A stretch of DNA of 39,647 nt from an uncultured Alphaproteobacteria bacterium (GCA_929200315.1 CAKMZB010000003.1:1-39647); one strand, 5' to 3'. Positions 7,653-16,580 are shown, counted from the first letter of the stretch. Numbers and translations: made by a program. The notes: generated by a model not told the origin, from the sequence alone.

Positions 7653-7823
7653 ATGAAACACCTGTTTGACTTCATCCAGATCGCCTCCCCGCTTGACGAC
7701 GGCAACCCGCCGGAACCGAACCCGCTGCCAACCCGTTGGGGCCCTGCGTCCTACTGGCGGCTGGGTGTTGCGCTGCTTGGCCTGCTCATTGCCATCACGT
7801 TGATCTGGCGCTGGGTGGGATAA
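7653..7823 (+). CDS. Small single-pass membrane protein
   Basis: A 56-residue protein of unknown function. A soluble N-terminus with a proline-rich stretch (DDGNPPEPNPLPTRW) is followed by one C-terminal membrane helix (LGVALLGLLIAITLIW) and ends with RWVG. ATG 7653 has a good GGAG eight bases upstream. A longer frame from TTG 7476 would add an arginine-rich extension with no clear ribosome binding site. It is divergent from nepR-ecfG and could be a stress-related neighbour, but no EcfG-type promoter is visible on this strand. Confidence 0.6.
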   Translation: MKHLFDFIQIASPLDDGNPPEPNPLPTRWGPASYWRLGVALLGLLIAITLIWRWVG

Positions 7824-7838
7824 AGTGCGCGCATTGCG

Positions 7839-8930
7839 TCACACATAGAGCAGCGAGCGGCCTTCCGAATTGAAGAGGTGCATGATGGCCGCCTTCGCCG
7901 TCATATGAACCGTATCGCCGCGTTTATGGCTGCCGGTGCCGGGGATTTTGACGACCAGCGGCTCATTTGAACCTGGGGCATCGACATAGAGGTTCGTCAC
8001 CTCGCCGAGCGCTTCAACAAGCGTCACCTCACCGGAAACGAGAGCGCTTTTTGCTTCGCAAAGGCTCACGTCTTCTGGGCGGAACCCAAGATGCACGTCA
8101 GAGCCCTTCAGGCTCGCATCGCTTGCAATCGGCACATTGACCTTCGCGCCCTGGGCGAGCTGCACACCGGTCCTAGCGCCGGTGCTTGTGACCTTGGCGG
8201 AGACAATATTCATGGCCGGTGAACCGATAAATTTGGCAACGAAGAGGTTGGCGGGTTTTTCATAAAGCTCAATCGGCGCACCGACCTGTTCAATGTAACC
8301 AGCAGACAGCACCACGATCCGATCAGCCAGCGTCATGGCCTCCACCTGGTCGTGGGTCACGTAGATCATGGTGGTTTCCGGCATCGATTCCTTCAGTTTT
8401 GCAATCTCGATGCGGGTCGCAACGCGAAGGGCGGCATCGAGGTTGGAAAGCGGCTCGTCGAAGAGGAACACTTTGGGGTCGCGGCAGATGGCGCGACCAA
8501 TAGCAACGCGCTGGCGCTGACCGCCGGAAAGCGCTTTCGGCAGACGGTCGAGATAAGGGCCAAGTTGAAGAATGTCGGCGGCAGAATTCACCCGCCGCTC
8601 GATCTCTTCCTTCGGCCGGTTTGCGATCTTCATGCCAAACGCCATGTTGTCGCGCACCGTCATATGCGGATAGAGCGCATAGGATTGGAACACCATAGCA
8701 ATGCCACGCTGGGACGGCGGCATTTCATTGACGCGCCTGCCACCAATTTGCAGATCGCCTTCGGTGATGCTTTCAAGCCCCGCAATCATGCGCAGTAACG
8801 TGGACTTGCCACAGCCGGAGGGGCCAACAAAAACGATGAATTCGCCCTGGTCGATGGACAGATCGACCCCGTGCATGACTTCCACAGGACCATAGGATTT
8901 GCGGATATCGCGCAGTTCCAAACTAGACAT
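7839..8930 (-). CDS. aglK: Alpha-glucoside ABC transporter ATPase AglK
   Basis: The nucleotide-binding subunit of a carbohydrate-uptake (CUT1) ABC transporter, 363 residues. Walker A GPSGCGKST is near residue 37, Q-loop FQSYALYPHM follows, then signature LSGGQRQRVAIGRA, Walker B VFLFDEPLSNLD and H-loop VTHDQ. The C-terminal third is the regulatory TOBE/OB domain (GFRPEDVSL). It is the last gene of the aglEFGAK cluster, in the same order as the Sinorhizobium meliloti alpha-glucoside locus. Confidence 0.9.
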   Translation of the reverse strand: MSSLELRDIRKSYGPVEVMHGVDLSIDQGEFIVFVGPSGCGKSTLLRMIAGLESITEGDLQIGGRRVNEMPPSQRGIAMVFQSYALYPHMTVRDNMAFGMKIANRPKEEIERRVNSAADILQLGPYLDRLPKALSGGQRQRVAIGRAICRDPKVFLFDEPLSNLDAALRVATRIEIAKLKESMPETTMIYVTHDQVEAMTLADRIVVLSAGYIEQVGAPIELYEKPANLFVAKFIGSPAMNIVSAKVTSTGARTGVQLAQGAKVNVPIASDASLKGSDVHLGFRPEDVSLCEAKSALVSGEVTLVEALGEVTNLYVDAPGSNEPLVVKIPGTGSHKRGDTVHMTAKAAIMHLFNSEGRSLLYV

Positions 8931-8959
8931 CGTGCGCCCCTCCCAAGGCTGGTTGATCG

Positions 8960-10648
8960 TTAACCCGCATGCCGGGCAAAATAGGTTCCAAAGGGTTCCA
9001 GTCGCAGCCGGCCGTCGGCAATCTCACCGTTCGCACCGGGCGAAACGACCTCGACAAACTCCTTCCCCGCCGCATCACAATCGGCGACGAGGCCGGACAT
9101 ATTGATGGCGCAGAAAAGCGTGGAATTGCCACAACTGCGCGTGAAGCAGGTCACGTGACCAGTGGTCTGAACGAAGCTGATGTCACCCCGAACCAGCTCG
9201 CGGTGCTTCTGACGAAAACGGATCGCCTCACGGTAATGGTTGAGCAGAGATTCGCTGTCACCGTCCTGCTGCGCGACGGACAGATGCAGATGTTCTGGTG
9301 CCGTTGGCAGCCAGGGTTTCGCATTCTGGGAGAAACCGCCATGCTGCTCGTTGGAGGTCCAGACCATCGGTGTGCGGCAGCCGTCCCGCCCCTTAAAGAC
9401 CGGCCAGAACTGGATGCCGTAGGGGTCTTGCAGGTCCTCAAAGGCAATCAGCCCTTCCGTCAGACCTAGTTCTTCCCCCTGATAGAGGCAGACCGACCCC
9501 CGCAAACTGAGGATCAGCGTCGCGGTCATTTTCAGGAAAGCGTTGCGATCGGCAATCTGATCCGCCCAGCGCGAGGCATGGCGCACAACATCGTGGTTGG
9601 AGAAGGCCCAGCAGGACCAGCCGTCCGGCGCAACATCCTCAAAATGCTCCACCACGTCGCGCACCTTGGCAGGTGTCAGTGGGTCCGGCGCGAGAAAGTC
9701 GAAAGAATAGCACATATGCACTTTGTCGGTGCCGGACGTGTATTCAGCAACAATCTCGGCCCCTCGCTGGGCATCCCCCACTTCGCCAACGGCAGCAGCG
9801 GCGGGGTATTCGTCCAGCAGCGCACGGAAGCGGCGCAGGAAATCGAGGTTTTCCGGCTGGTTCTTGTCGTAGAGATGGCTTTGGTAATTGTAGGGGTTCA
9901 CCGCCGGCGCGATCGTGTTGTTGCGCGATTCTTCAGCAAGCGGCGGGTTGTCCCGCAGATCGGCGTCGTGGAAATAGAAGTTGATTGTGTCGAGGCGGAA
10001 CCCATCGACACCGCGCTCAAGCCAGAACTTCACCGCATCCAGAAGCGCCTCTTGCACCTCCTCGTTGTGGAAGTTGAGATCCGGCTGAGAGGTGAGAAAA
10101 TTGTGCAAGTAATACTGGCACCGTGCCGTGTCCCAGACCCAGGCTGAACCGCCGAAAATCGAAAGCCAATTGTTGGGCGGCGTGCCGTCTGCTTTGGCGT
10201 CCGCCCAGACATACCAATCCGCCTTGGTGTTGGTGCGGTCGGCGCGGCTTTCGATGAACCAATCATGCTGGTCTGAGGTGTGGGAAATGACCTGGTCGAT
10301 CATCACCTTCAGCCCCAGACGATGCGCTTCAGCGATCAGCGCGTCGAAATCCTGCAAAGAGCCGAACATCGGATCAACGGCCTTATAGTCGGAGACGTCG
10401 TAACCGAAGTCGAGCATGGGGGACTTGAAGAAGGGCGAAATCCAGATCGCATCCACGCCGAGGGACGCTACATGGGGCAATCGCTGGGTGATGCCGCGCA
10501 GATCGCCGATCCCGTCACCGTTAGTGTCCTGATAGGAGCGCGGATAGATCTGATAAATCACCGCACCACGCCACCAATCCGGATCGTGATCGTGGGACGT
10601 CACGACGCCGGGGGCGAGGTCTGAGCGGAAATCGTGGAGCACGTTCAT
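8960..10648 (-). CDS. aglA: Alpha-glucosidase AglA (GH13)
   Basis: A 562-residue cytoplasmic glycoside hydrolase of family 13 that would split imported sucrose, maltose, trehalose-type or related alpha-glucosides. Visible conserved regions: GDLRGITQRLPHVASLGVDAIWISP near the N-terminus, DQVISHTS (region I), GVDGFRLDT (region II, nucleophile Asp), AVGEVGD (region III, acid/base Glu) and FSNHDVVR (region IV). No signal peptide. It lies between the permease gene aglG and aglK, so hydrolysis is coupled to uptake. Exact substrate preference cannot be read from sequence. Confidence 0.92.
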   Translation of the reverse strand: MNVLHDFRSDLAPGVVTSHDHDPDWWRGAVIYQIYPRSYQDTNGDGIGDLRGITQRLPHVASLGVDAIWISPFFKSPMLDFGYDVSDYKAVDPMFGSLQDFDALIAEAHRLGLKVMIDQVISHTSDQHDWFIESRADRTNTKADWYVWADAKADGTPPNNWLSIFGGSAWVWDTARCQYYLHNFLTSQPDLNFHNEEVQEALLDAVKFWLERGVDGFRLDTINFYFHDADLRDNPPLAEESRNNTIAPAVNPYNYQSHLYDKNQPENLDFLRRFRALLDEYPAAAAVGEVGDAQRGAEIVAEYTSGTDKVHMCYSFDFLAPDPLTPAKVRDVVEHFEDVAPDGWSCWAFSNHDVVRHASRWADQIADRNAFLKMTATLILSLRGSVCLYQGEELGLTEGLIAFEDLQDPYGIQFWPVFKGRDGCRTPMVWTSNEQHGGFSQNAKPWLPTAPEHLHLSVAQQDGDSESLLNHYREAIRFRQKHRELVRGDISFVQTTGHVTCFTRSCGNSTLFCAINMSGLVADCDAAGKEFVEVVSPGANGEIADGRLRLEPFGTYFARHAG

Positions 10649-10687
10649 GGGGCAAACCGAAGCAAAATTAAAGGGGTGAAGAGCGCT

Positions 10688-11827
10688 CTAACCACCCTTC
10701 ACCGACCCAGCGAGAAGACCCCGCACAAGATAGCGCTGGAGACCGAAGAAAACGCAGATTGGCACAATGATTGAGACAAAAGCCGAGGCCGTCAAAATCT
10801 CCCAATTACCCCCGCGGGAGCCCAGCAATTCACGCAGGCGACCGGTAAGAACCAGCTGCTCTTCGTTGTTGCCCAGAAAGACCGTTGCTACCAGCAGATC
10901 GTTCCATACCCACAAGAACTGGAAGATCGCGAAGGAGGCGAGCGCCGGGAATGAGAGCGGCAGAATGATCTTGCGGAAGATGTCGAAATCACTTGCACCG
11001 TCCACCCGCGCCGATTCCATAATCTCGCGCGGCAGGCCTGCCATGTAGTTACGCAACAAATAGACCGCGAGCGGTAAGCCAAAGCCGGTATGCGCCAGCC
11101 ATATGCCAATATAGCTCTTGCCGATATCGAGATCGGTATAAAGCTTCAAGATTGGAATAAGTGACATCTGGAGCGGCACGACGAGCAAACCGACAATCAC
11201 CGCGAGCAGTAGCGCCCGGCCCGGAAATTCCATCCATGCCAGCGCATAGGCTGCATAAGCTGCAATGAGGATTGGGATAATCGTTGCAGGTATTGTCACC
11301 GTCAGCGTGTTGATGAAACTCTGCGCCAGACCGCTGGCAAACAAGACCTGTCGGTAATTGTCGAAGGTGAAGCGCGGCGGTTCGACACCGGTTACGAAAA
11401 TGCGTTGCCCCCGCGTGCCTTCGGGCTGCTTAGAATATTCGATGCGGTAGCCGCCTGTCTCATCGACAGTCAACATGCCGCCATCGCGCAGTTCCGTCGT
11501 CTCGCCGGGCTCAAAAGCCTGCGGCGCGCGCGAGGAAATACCAAAGCTGGAGGCTTTCCCGCCTTCGCCTTCAAACAACTCACCAGACAGAACCCAAACG
11601 TCGCCGTCCTGCACAGCTTCGGCAGGTGCGGGCGCACGCTGGGCGGGCAGGTTTCGTTCGCTAGAGGTCAGCGATGTCCACCAGCCAGTAATGGCCAATT
11701 GGTCCTTGTCCCGGAGGGACGAAACCAAGATGCCGAAGGTCGGCAGCGTCCAGGCTGCAACCAGCACGATGACCGAAATGTTCACCACCCATGTCAGGGC
11801 AGCGCGATTTCCAACACCAACACTCAT
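10688..11827 (-). CDS. aglG: Alpha-glucoside ABC transporter permease AglG
   Basis: A 379-residue inner-membrane permease of the MalG type. The first membrane helix (VVNISVIVLVAAWTLPTFGILVSSL) is followed by a large extracytoplasmic insert of about 110 residues, characteristic of AglG. Five further helices follow. The EAA loop, which contacts the ATPase, is at YMAGLPREIMESARVDGASDFDIFRKIILP (read in two parts: EIMESARVDGAS and FRKIILP). ATG 11827 starts one base after the aglF stop (TAAGATG), so the two permeases are translationally coupled. Confidence 0.9.
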   Translation of the reverse strand: MSVGVGNRAALTWVVNISVIVLVAAWTLPTFGILVSSLRDKDQLAITGWWTSLTSSERNLPAQRAPAPAEAVQDGDVWVLSGELFEGEGGKASSFGISSRAPQAFEPGETTELRDGGMLTVDETGGYRIEYSKQPEGTRGQRIFVTGVEPPRFTFDNYRQVLFASGLAQSFINTLTVTIPATIIPILIAAYAAYALAWMEFPGRALLLAVIVGLLVVPLQMSLIPILKLYTDLDIGKSYIGIWLAHTGFGLPLAVYLLRNYMAGLPREIMESARVDGASDFDIFRKIILPLSFPALASFAIFQFLWVWNDLLVATVFLGNNEEQLVLTGRLRELLGSRGGNWEILTASAFVSIIVPICVFFGLQRYLVRGLLAGSVKGG

Positions 11828-11828
11828 C

Positions 11829-13022
11829 TTACATATCCTTTTGAGCTTGGCGGATGTTGAGCACCATGATCGGCAGCACCAGCACCATAATGACGAGCGC
11901 GACCACTGAGGCACGACCGAAGTCCAGGCCACGGAACATCCAGTCGAACATGAAATTGGCGAGCACCTGACTGCCCCATTGACCGTTGGTCATGGCCAAC
12001 ACAATGTCGAAGACCTTCAGGACGAGAATGGTAATCGTCGTCCAGACAACAGCGATGGTGCCGGTGATCTGGGGCAGTTTAATCTTGAAGAAGATCTGCA
12101 GCGGGTTTGCCCCATCGATGACGGCAGCCTCCACCGTCTCCTCGGGAATACCGCGCAGGGCCGCCGACAAGATCACCATGGCAAAGCCGGTCTGGATCCA
12201 GATCAGAATGACCATCAGGAAGAAATTGTTCCACGGGTAAAGCGTGATCCAGGCCTGTGGCTCTGCACCGAACCAGGTGATTATCGCATTCAGAATACCG
12301 ATCTGCTCGTCCCCCGCCGCGCGATAGTCGTAGATGAATTTCCAAATCACCGAAGCACCGATGAAGGAAATTGCCATCGGCATGAAGATCAGGGATTTGG
12401 CAACATTGCCCCAGGCAATCCGGTCCGTCAGCGCGGCAGCGAGAAGACCGAAGACGGTGGACATAGCAGGCACAACGAGCAGCCAAAGGAAGTTGTTGAG
12501 GAGCGATTCCCGGAACGTCGTGTCACCCGCGAGCCACACGTAATTGTCGAGACCGATGAACTCATTGCCAGAGGGGCCGTGGAGCGAGAGCCAGATCGAA
12601 TTGAAAACGGGATAGACGAGGTAGATACCCAGGATCACCACGGCCGGGCCGAGGAAGAGCCAGGGTCGCACTTCATTGGCGCGCAGGATGTTGAACGTCG
12701 CGTTGTCCCCACGGGATGGATAGATCGTATCCAGCGCCTTGTTGGTGGACCAGAAATAGCCAAAGCAGGCCGCCACGCCTAACACCATGACAAGCGTTGC
12801 GTTGAGCAACTGGCTGTCAGGTAAGACGGTCGCAATAAGAGAATAGAGTGCCACCGCGATGACGGCAGAAACGATGATACCGCCAAGAGCGATCACGACG
12901 GTATAGGCAAGGGTTCGGAACCAGGAGCCACCTTCTGTGGCTGGGTTGTGCAATGACGCTGCCGTAGACACAGATTTGTCCGCCTGAGCTGATGGGGCTT
13001 TGCCCCCTTCATTGGTCAACAT
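11829..13022 (-). CDS. aglF: Alpha-glucoside ABC transporter permease AglF
   Basis: The MalF-type partner permease, 397 residues. A soluble N-terminus of about 50 residues (polar, starting MLTNEGGKAPSAQ) is longer than usual. It is followed by around eight hydrophobic segments and an EAA loop (GIPEETVEAAVIDGANPLQIF, read as EETVEAAVIDGA). ATG 13022 was chosen because AGGGGAGTGGCC precedes it; the open frame extends further upstream but into the aglE-aglF spacer. It forms the translocation channel with AglG. Confidence 0.9.
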   Translation of the reverse strand: MLTNEGGKAPSAQADKSVSTAASLHNPATEGGSWFRTLAYTVVIALGGIIVSAVIAVALYSLIATVLPDSQLLNATLVMVLGVAACFGYFWSTNKALDTIYPSRGDNATFNILRANEVRPWLFLGPAVVILGIYLVYPVFNSIWLSLHGPSGNEFIGLDNYVWLAGDTTFRESLLNNFLWLLVVPAMSTVFGLLAAALTDRIAWGNVAKSLIFMPMAISFIGASVIWKFIYDYRAAGDEQIGILNAIITWFGAEPQAWITLYPWNNFFLMVILIWIQTGFAMVILSAALRGIPEETVEAAVIDGANPLQIFFKIKLPQITGTIAVVWTTITILVLKVFDIVLAMTNGQWGSQVLANFMFDWMFRGLDFGRASVVALVIMVLVLPIMVLNIRQAQKDM

Positions 13023-13128
13023 GGCCACTCCCCTGCCTGTCTTTGAAGTCAGACCTTCCGCGCATTGATAACGGGAAGGGTGCCTGGTGCCGGGCGAACC
13101 CGGCACCATTTGTTCGCCAGTGTGAAGT

Positions 13129-14493
13129 TTACTTAATGGCGTCCCATTCCTTCTGAATGCCTTCGGCAACTGCCTTGGCGTCCTTGCCACCGGTATAGTC
13201 GACCATTCCGGTCCAGAAAGCGCCAGCGCCGATCTTGCCGGGCATCAGGTCGGATGCATCGAAGCGGAACGTGGTCGCACCGGTCAGGATCTCACCCTGC
13301 TTCTTGGTGGACTCGTCCGGGTAATTGTCCAGGTTCGCGCTTTTCAGTGGGGTGAGGAACGCGCCCTGCGCCATCATGATCTCATGCGCGATGGGTGTCT
13401 TCAGGAATTCCATGAAGGCTTCTGCCGCGGGAGAGGCGTTGGTGATGGCCATCAGAGTGCCCGCACCCAGAACCGGGGTGCCGAGATTCTTGTCCGCATA
13501 GGCGGGGAAATAGAAGAAGTCGGCGTCCTGACCGAGCTTCGTGCCATCAGGGAAGAAGGCCGGGATGAACGAAGCTTGGCGGTGCATGTAGCACTTGGGT
13601 GGCGAGGTGAAGATGCCTTTTGGCGAGTCACGGAAATCCGTTGTTGCAACCGCACCGGCACCGCCATCTACGTAAGCATCATTGCGGGCAAAAGCACCAA
13701 ACTCTTCAATCGCAGCGATAATCTTGGGATCATCAAAACTCATCTCGTTGGAGACCCAGGCATCATAGTCAGCCGGGGACTGGGTGCGCAGCATCATATC
13801 TTCCACCCAGTCCGTGGCCGGCCAACCGGTTGCTGCACCTGAACCCAGACCGATGCACCAAGGTGTATCGCCATCGGCGACGATCTGGTCGGTCAGAGCC
13901 TTAAGCTCCTCCATCGTCTCCGGCACATCGTAACCGGCATCGTCAAAGTTGTCGGGTGAGTACCAGACGAGGGATTTGACGTTCACGTTGAAGAACAGAC
14001 CGTAGAAATCCTCGCCGCCGGAAGCGTTGGCATAGGTGCCTAGATCAACCCAGGAAGGGCCAGCAGCAAATTCATTGGATACGAAATCGGCCATCCCGGC
14101 AGGCAGCGGCGCGAGCTGGCCCTTGGAGGCAAGGTTGGCGGCAAGACCAGGCTGCGGGAAAACAGAAATGTTAGGGGCGGACCCTGCTTCGGCGTCGATC
14201 ACGATCTGCTGCTCGAATGAGTCGGACCCCGCATAGGTCGCGTTAGCGCCGGTCGCGTGATTGAAATAGGCAAGAAGCGCTTCAAAATTATCCTTCTCGC
14301 TGCCCGTCCAAGGACCGAAGACCGAAACGTCCTGACCTTTCAGGTCTGGTGCGCTGGACTTGTACTTCTCCCAGCTCGACCAGGTGAACGCACCTTCACC
14401 TTCCGGGAATTTGAAGTTTGCGTGGCCCGCGGCAAATGCCGTAGCCGAGGACAAAGCCAGCGCCAGCGCGGCTGTGGTGAGAATGGACTTCAT
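13129..14493 (-). CDS. aglE: Alpha-glucoside-binding periplasmic protein AglE
   Basis: The extracellular solute-binding protein (family 1) that delivers alpha-glucosides to AglFG, 454 residues. A Sec signal peptide (KSILTTAALALALSSATAFAAG) is followed by mature sequence with the expected two-lobe features (VSVFGPWTGSEKDNFEALLAYF; WCIGLGSGAATGWPATDWVED). The terminal KEWDAIK is typical. ATG 14493 fits the signal peptide; ATG 14514 would add seven residues. As first gene of the operon it lies immediately downstream of the AglR operator and a TTGACA promoter element. Confidence 0.92.
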   Translation of the reverse strand: MKSILTTAALALALSSATAFAAGHANFKFPEGEGAFTWSSWEKYKSSAPDLKGQDVSVFGPWTGSEKDNFEALLAYFNHATGANATYAGSDSFEQQIVIDAEAGSAPNISVFPQPGLAANLASKGQLAPLPAGMADFVSNEFAAGPSWVDLGTYANASGGEDFYGLFFNVNVKSLVWYSPDNFDDAGYDVPETMEELKALTDQIVADGDTPWCIGLGSGAATGWPATDWVEDMMLRTQSPADYDAWVSNEMSFDDPKIIAAIEEFGAFARNDAYVDGGAGAVATTDFRDSPKGIFTSPPKCYMHRQASFIPAFFPDGTKLGQDADFFYFPAYADKNLGTPVLGAGTLMAITNASPAAEAFMEFLKTPIAHEIMMAQGAFLTPLKSANLDNYPDESTKKQGEILTGATTFRFDASDLMPGKIGAGAFWTGMVDYTGGKDAKAVAEGIQKEWDAIK

Positions 14494-14636
14494 GATGTCT
14501 CCCTTGGTCTTCATAGCGCGGGGAGGAGTGGCTGCTCGTCGAGCCCTGATCCCCGGCGGGGTTGCCCCCGGTTTGACTGCGCGTTGAGAGATGGATTGGC
14601 CGCGCACGTCACATCGTGCAACACAAACCGCTTCTC

Positions 14637-14650
14637 CCAAAGCGCTTTGG
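14637..14650. promoter_or_regulatory. Palindromic LacI-type operator, probable AglR site
   Basis: CCAAAGCGCTTTGG is a perfect 14-base palindrome with the central CG typical of LacI-family operators. It lies between divergent aglE and aglR, just downstream of a minus-strand promoter candidate, where a bound repressor would block initiation of the agl operon. A partial second site (CCAAAGTG) is at 14674. Confidence 0.75.
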
Positions 14651-14656
14651 ATCCTT

Positions 14657-14685
14657 ATCCGATCACCACTTGTCCAAAGTGTCAA
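14657..14685 (-). promoter_or_regulatory. Candidate promoter of the agl operon
   Basis: On the minus strand TTGACA (14685-14680) is followed at 17 bases by TCGGAT (14662-14657), a poor -10; GGATAA, two bases further on, is an alternative. The palindromic operator lies seven or more bases downstream, consistent with repression at the start site. Confidence 0.45.
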
Positions 14686-14724
14686 GGCGTTGATTGCGAC
14701 GCTCTGACGTGCCCTATAGAGCCC

Positions 14725-15768
14725 ATGAAACGGCATTCCCGAACATCACTGAAGGCACTCGCGGCCCATCTGGACCTGTCTCCCACCACGGTGAGCCGGG
14801 CGCTCGGCGGCTTTCCGGAAGTGGCAGAATCAACACGCCAGCGCGTGCAGGAAGCAGCAAAGGCACTCAATTATAATCCCAGCCTTTCAGCCACCTCTCT
14901 CGCCACAGGCCGCTCGCGAATCATCGGCCATGTGATTCCCGTCTTTAAACACGGTGTCATCGATCCGCATTTTGCAGATGCCCTGGCAGGGGCAAGCGTT
15001 GCCTGCCAGGAGGCCGGTTATGATCTGCTCATGCGCATGGCAACAATGGCGGAGGAAGAAGATGCCTACCGCACACTCCAGCGCCGTCAGCGTGTGGACG
15101 GGGTGGTGCTGCATGAACCGGCCATGGTGGAACCGCGCATTGGCCTTTTGCAAGAAATCGGCCTGCCTTTCATCGTCCATGGCCGCTCGGCACAGGAAGA
15201 CGGCTATGATTGGCTCGATGTGGACAATCGCGGCTCGTTCCTGACCGCAACACGCCATCTCATCAGCCTTGGCCACCGACGCATCGCGCTGATTAACGCG
15301 CCTGAACGGATGGCTTTCGCCGCACGCCGCCGCAATGGCTATGAGGATGCGATGGCAGAGGCCGGCCTTCAGTCGCACGCGGTGCAAACTGCGATGATTG
15401 AGCCCAATGGCTATACGGCTGTACTGGAGGCGCTATCCAGTGAAGGCGATAAGCCAACAGCCTTCCTCTTCTCTTCTATACTTCCAGCCCTTGGCGGCCT
15501 CCGCGCTCTGGCGGAAATGAGTCTCTCCGTTCCAGACGATGTTTCCGTCATGGCCTTTGACGACCAGCTCTCTTTCCTGACCGGCGGGCCAGAGGCGGGG
15601 TCCAGCTTCGACATCACGGCAATGCGCTCTTCGCTCCATGATGCGGGGCGAGAGGTTGTCCGGCTGCTTGTTGACCGGATCGAAAACCCGACCCAACCAC
15701 CCAAAGGCAGCCATTGGAAAGCAGAATTTCACAACGGCAGTACAGCCGGACCGCCGCCAAAAAGCTGA
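14725..15768 (+). CDS. aglR: LacI-family transcriptional regulator AglR
   Basis: A 347-residue LacI-type repressor. The N-terminal helix-turn-helix (SLKALAAHLDLSPTTVSRALGG) is followed by the hinge (RVQEAAKALNYNPSLSATSLATGRS) and a periplasmic-binding-protein-like effector domain (RRIALINAPERMAFAARRRNGYEDAM; VSVMAFDDQLSF). It is divergently transcribed from aglEFGAK, so it probably represses that operon and is relieved by an alpha-glucoside. ATG 14725 was chosen because upstream in-frame sequence has no family similarity. Confidence 0.88.
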   Translation: MKRHSRTSLKALAAHLDLSPTTVSRALGGFPEVAESTRQRVQEAAKALNYNPSLSATSLATGRSRIIGHVIPVFKHGVIDPHFADALAGASVACQEAGYDLLMRMATMAEEEDAYRTLQRRQRVDGVVLHEPAMVEPRIGLLQEIGLPFIVHGRSAQEDGYDWLDVDNRGSFLTATRHLISLGHRRIALINAPERMAFAARRRNGYEDAMAEAGLQSHAVQTAMIEPNGYTAVLEALSSEGDKPTAFLFSSILPALGGLRALAEMSLSVPDDVSVMAFDDQLSFLTGGPEAGSSFDITAMRSSLHDAGREVVRLLVDRIENPTQPPKGSHWKAEFHNGSTAGPPPKS

Positions 15769-16130
15769 ACCCCGTCCGGCCAGCGCGCCATTGGCAAGGC
15801 CACTCTTGGCGTTAAGGTCGATGGCGGCGGTGACCAATTGGGCGAAAGATCCGTTTGCGGGTAAACTTACCGCGCGCATCATGGCAAAAGACGGCTATCA
15901 TCTGCGCCGAATCTGCATATCCGTCATTGCCCATCTCGCCGGGCGGGACGGGCCCCAAATCTGGACGAGCTAACATGCAACTCACCCTTCTCGAAAAAGA
16001 CAAATTTCTAACGGGCGCTTGATGTCTAACCTGACGGAAGCCAGGGCATATTTGGCGCACCGCAAGCAGGTCATGAACGGCATCGCGAAGCCGGACCAAA
16101 CCCAACCATCGAATTAACGGAGTTCCAATC
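15769..16130. other. Intergenic stretch with two possible mini-ORFs
   Basis: Between aglR and the next supported gene there is no ORF of normal size. A 15-codon frame (ATG 15975, stop 16020-16022) ends in TGATG and so overlaps the ATG (16022) of a 31-codon frame that runs to 16117, beginning MSNLTEARAYLAHRKQVM. Neither resembles anything I know. A GGACGAG precedes the first. They could be leader peptides or chance. Confidence 0.25.
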
Positions 16131-16295
16131 ATGAAATATTTCTTCACCACCGCCGCGGCCTTCACCAGCACAAGCGCCTTCGCTCATGACGGCCTCCACA
16201 TGCACCCGCATGGGGCGGAGACCTTTCTTGGCCTCGCCTTCATCGCCACCGTCGTGATCGGCGCAGTATGGGCCATTGCCCGCAACCGCTCGTGA
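16131..16295 (+). CDS. Small exported histidine-rich membrane peptide
   Basis: A 54-residue protein: signal-like N-terminus (KYFFTTAAAFTSTSAFA), a short HDGLHMHPHG segment with four histidines, then one membrane helix (TFLGLAFIATVVIGAVWAIA) and a basic end RNRS. A GGAG motif lies eight bases before the ATG. Similar small proteins (signal peptide, His-rich motif, one helix) occur in marine alphaproteobacteria without assigned function; the histidines suggest metal contact. It precedes a small lipoprotein gene by 12 bases, so the two may be cotranscribed. Confidence 0.65.
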   Translation: MKYFFTTAAAFTSTSAFAHDGLHMHPHGAETFLGLAFIATVVIGAVWAIARNRS

Positions 16296-16307
16296 ACTGG
16301 CGCGGTG

Positions 16308-16580
16308 ATGGAGATGACCAAGGTTCCAAGCAAGTTAATCGCCATCGTGGTCTTGGCTGTCATGATGACAGCCTGCGCCAATCAGCCCTATGCACCCAGC
16401 TCAACACCAGGCTTTTTTCTAGGCCTGTGGCACGGATTTAGCACACCGATCTCGTTCGTCGGCTCGTTGTTGATGGACGATGTTCGCATTTATGCGTTTC
16501 CCAACAGCGGACGTTGGTATGATTTCGGTTTCTTGATCGGCCTAACTCCATGGGGATTTCTTGGACACAAATCACGCTAG
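16308..16580 (+). CDS. Small lipoprotein, uncharacterised family
   Basis: A 90-residue protein with a lipoprotein signal (LIAIVVLAVMMTAC, lipobox M-T-A-C), then ANQPYAPSSTPGFFLGLWHGFSTP (read as GFFLGLWHG), followed by LLMDDVRIYAFPNSGRWYDFGFLIG. The pattern G-F-x-L-G-x-x-H-G-F and D-V-R-I-Y-A-x-P-N-S-G-x-W-Y-D-F-G belongs to a widespread family of unknown function. ATG 16308 or 16314 are both possible. Likely envelope-located. Part of a run of envelope genes leading to the beta-lactamase. Confidence 0.75.
   Translation: MEMTKVPSKLIAIVVLAVMMTACANQPYAPSSTPGFFLGLWHGFSTPISFVGSLLMDDVRIYAFPNSGRWYDFGFLIGLTPWGFLGHKSR

Noticed and set aside
7470-7823. EcfG-type promoter on the plus strand for the small membrane protein
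   Set aside because: A GGAAC occurs at 7534-7538 but no GTT follows at the required spacing.
11979-12782. Plus-strand frame of 267 codons within aglF
   Set aside because: Antisense of a permease; the translation is highly charged and low complexity, with no recognisable domain.
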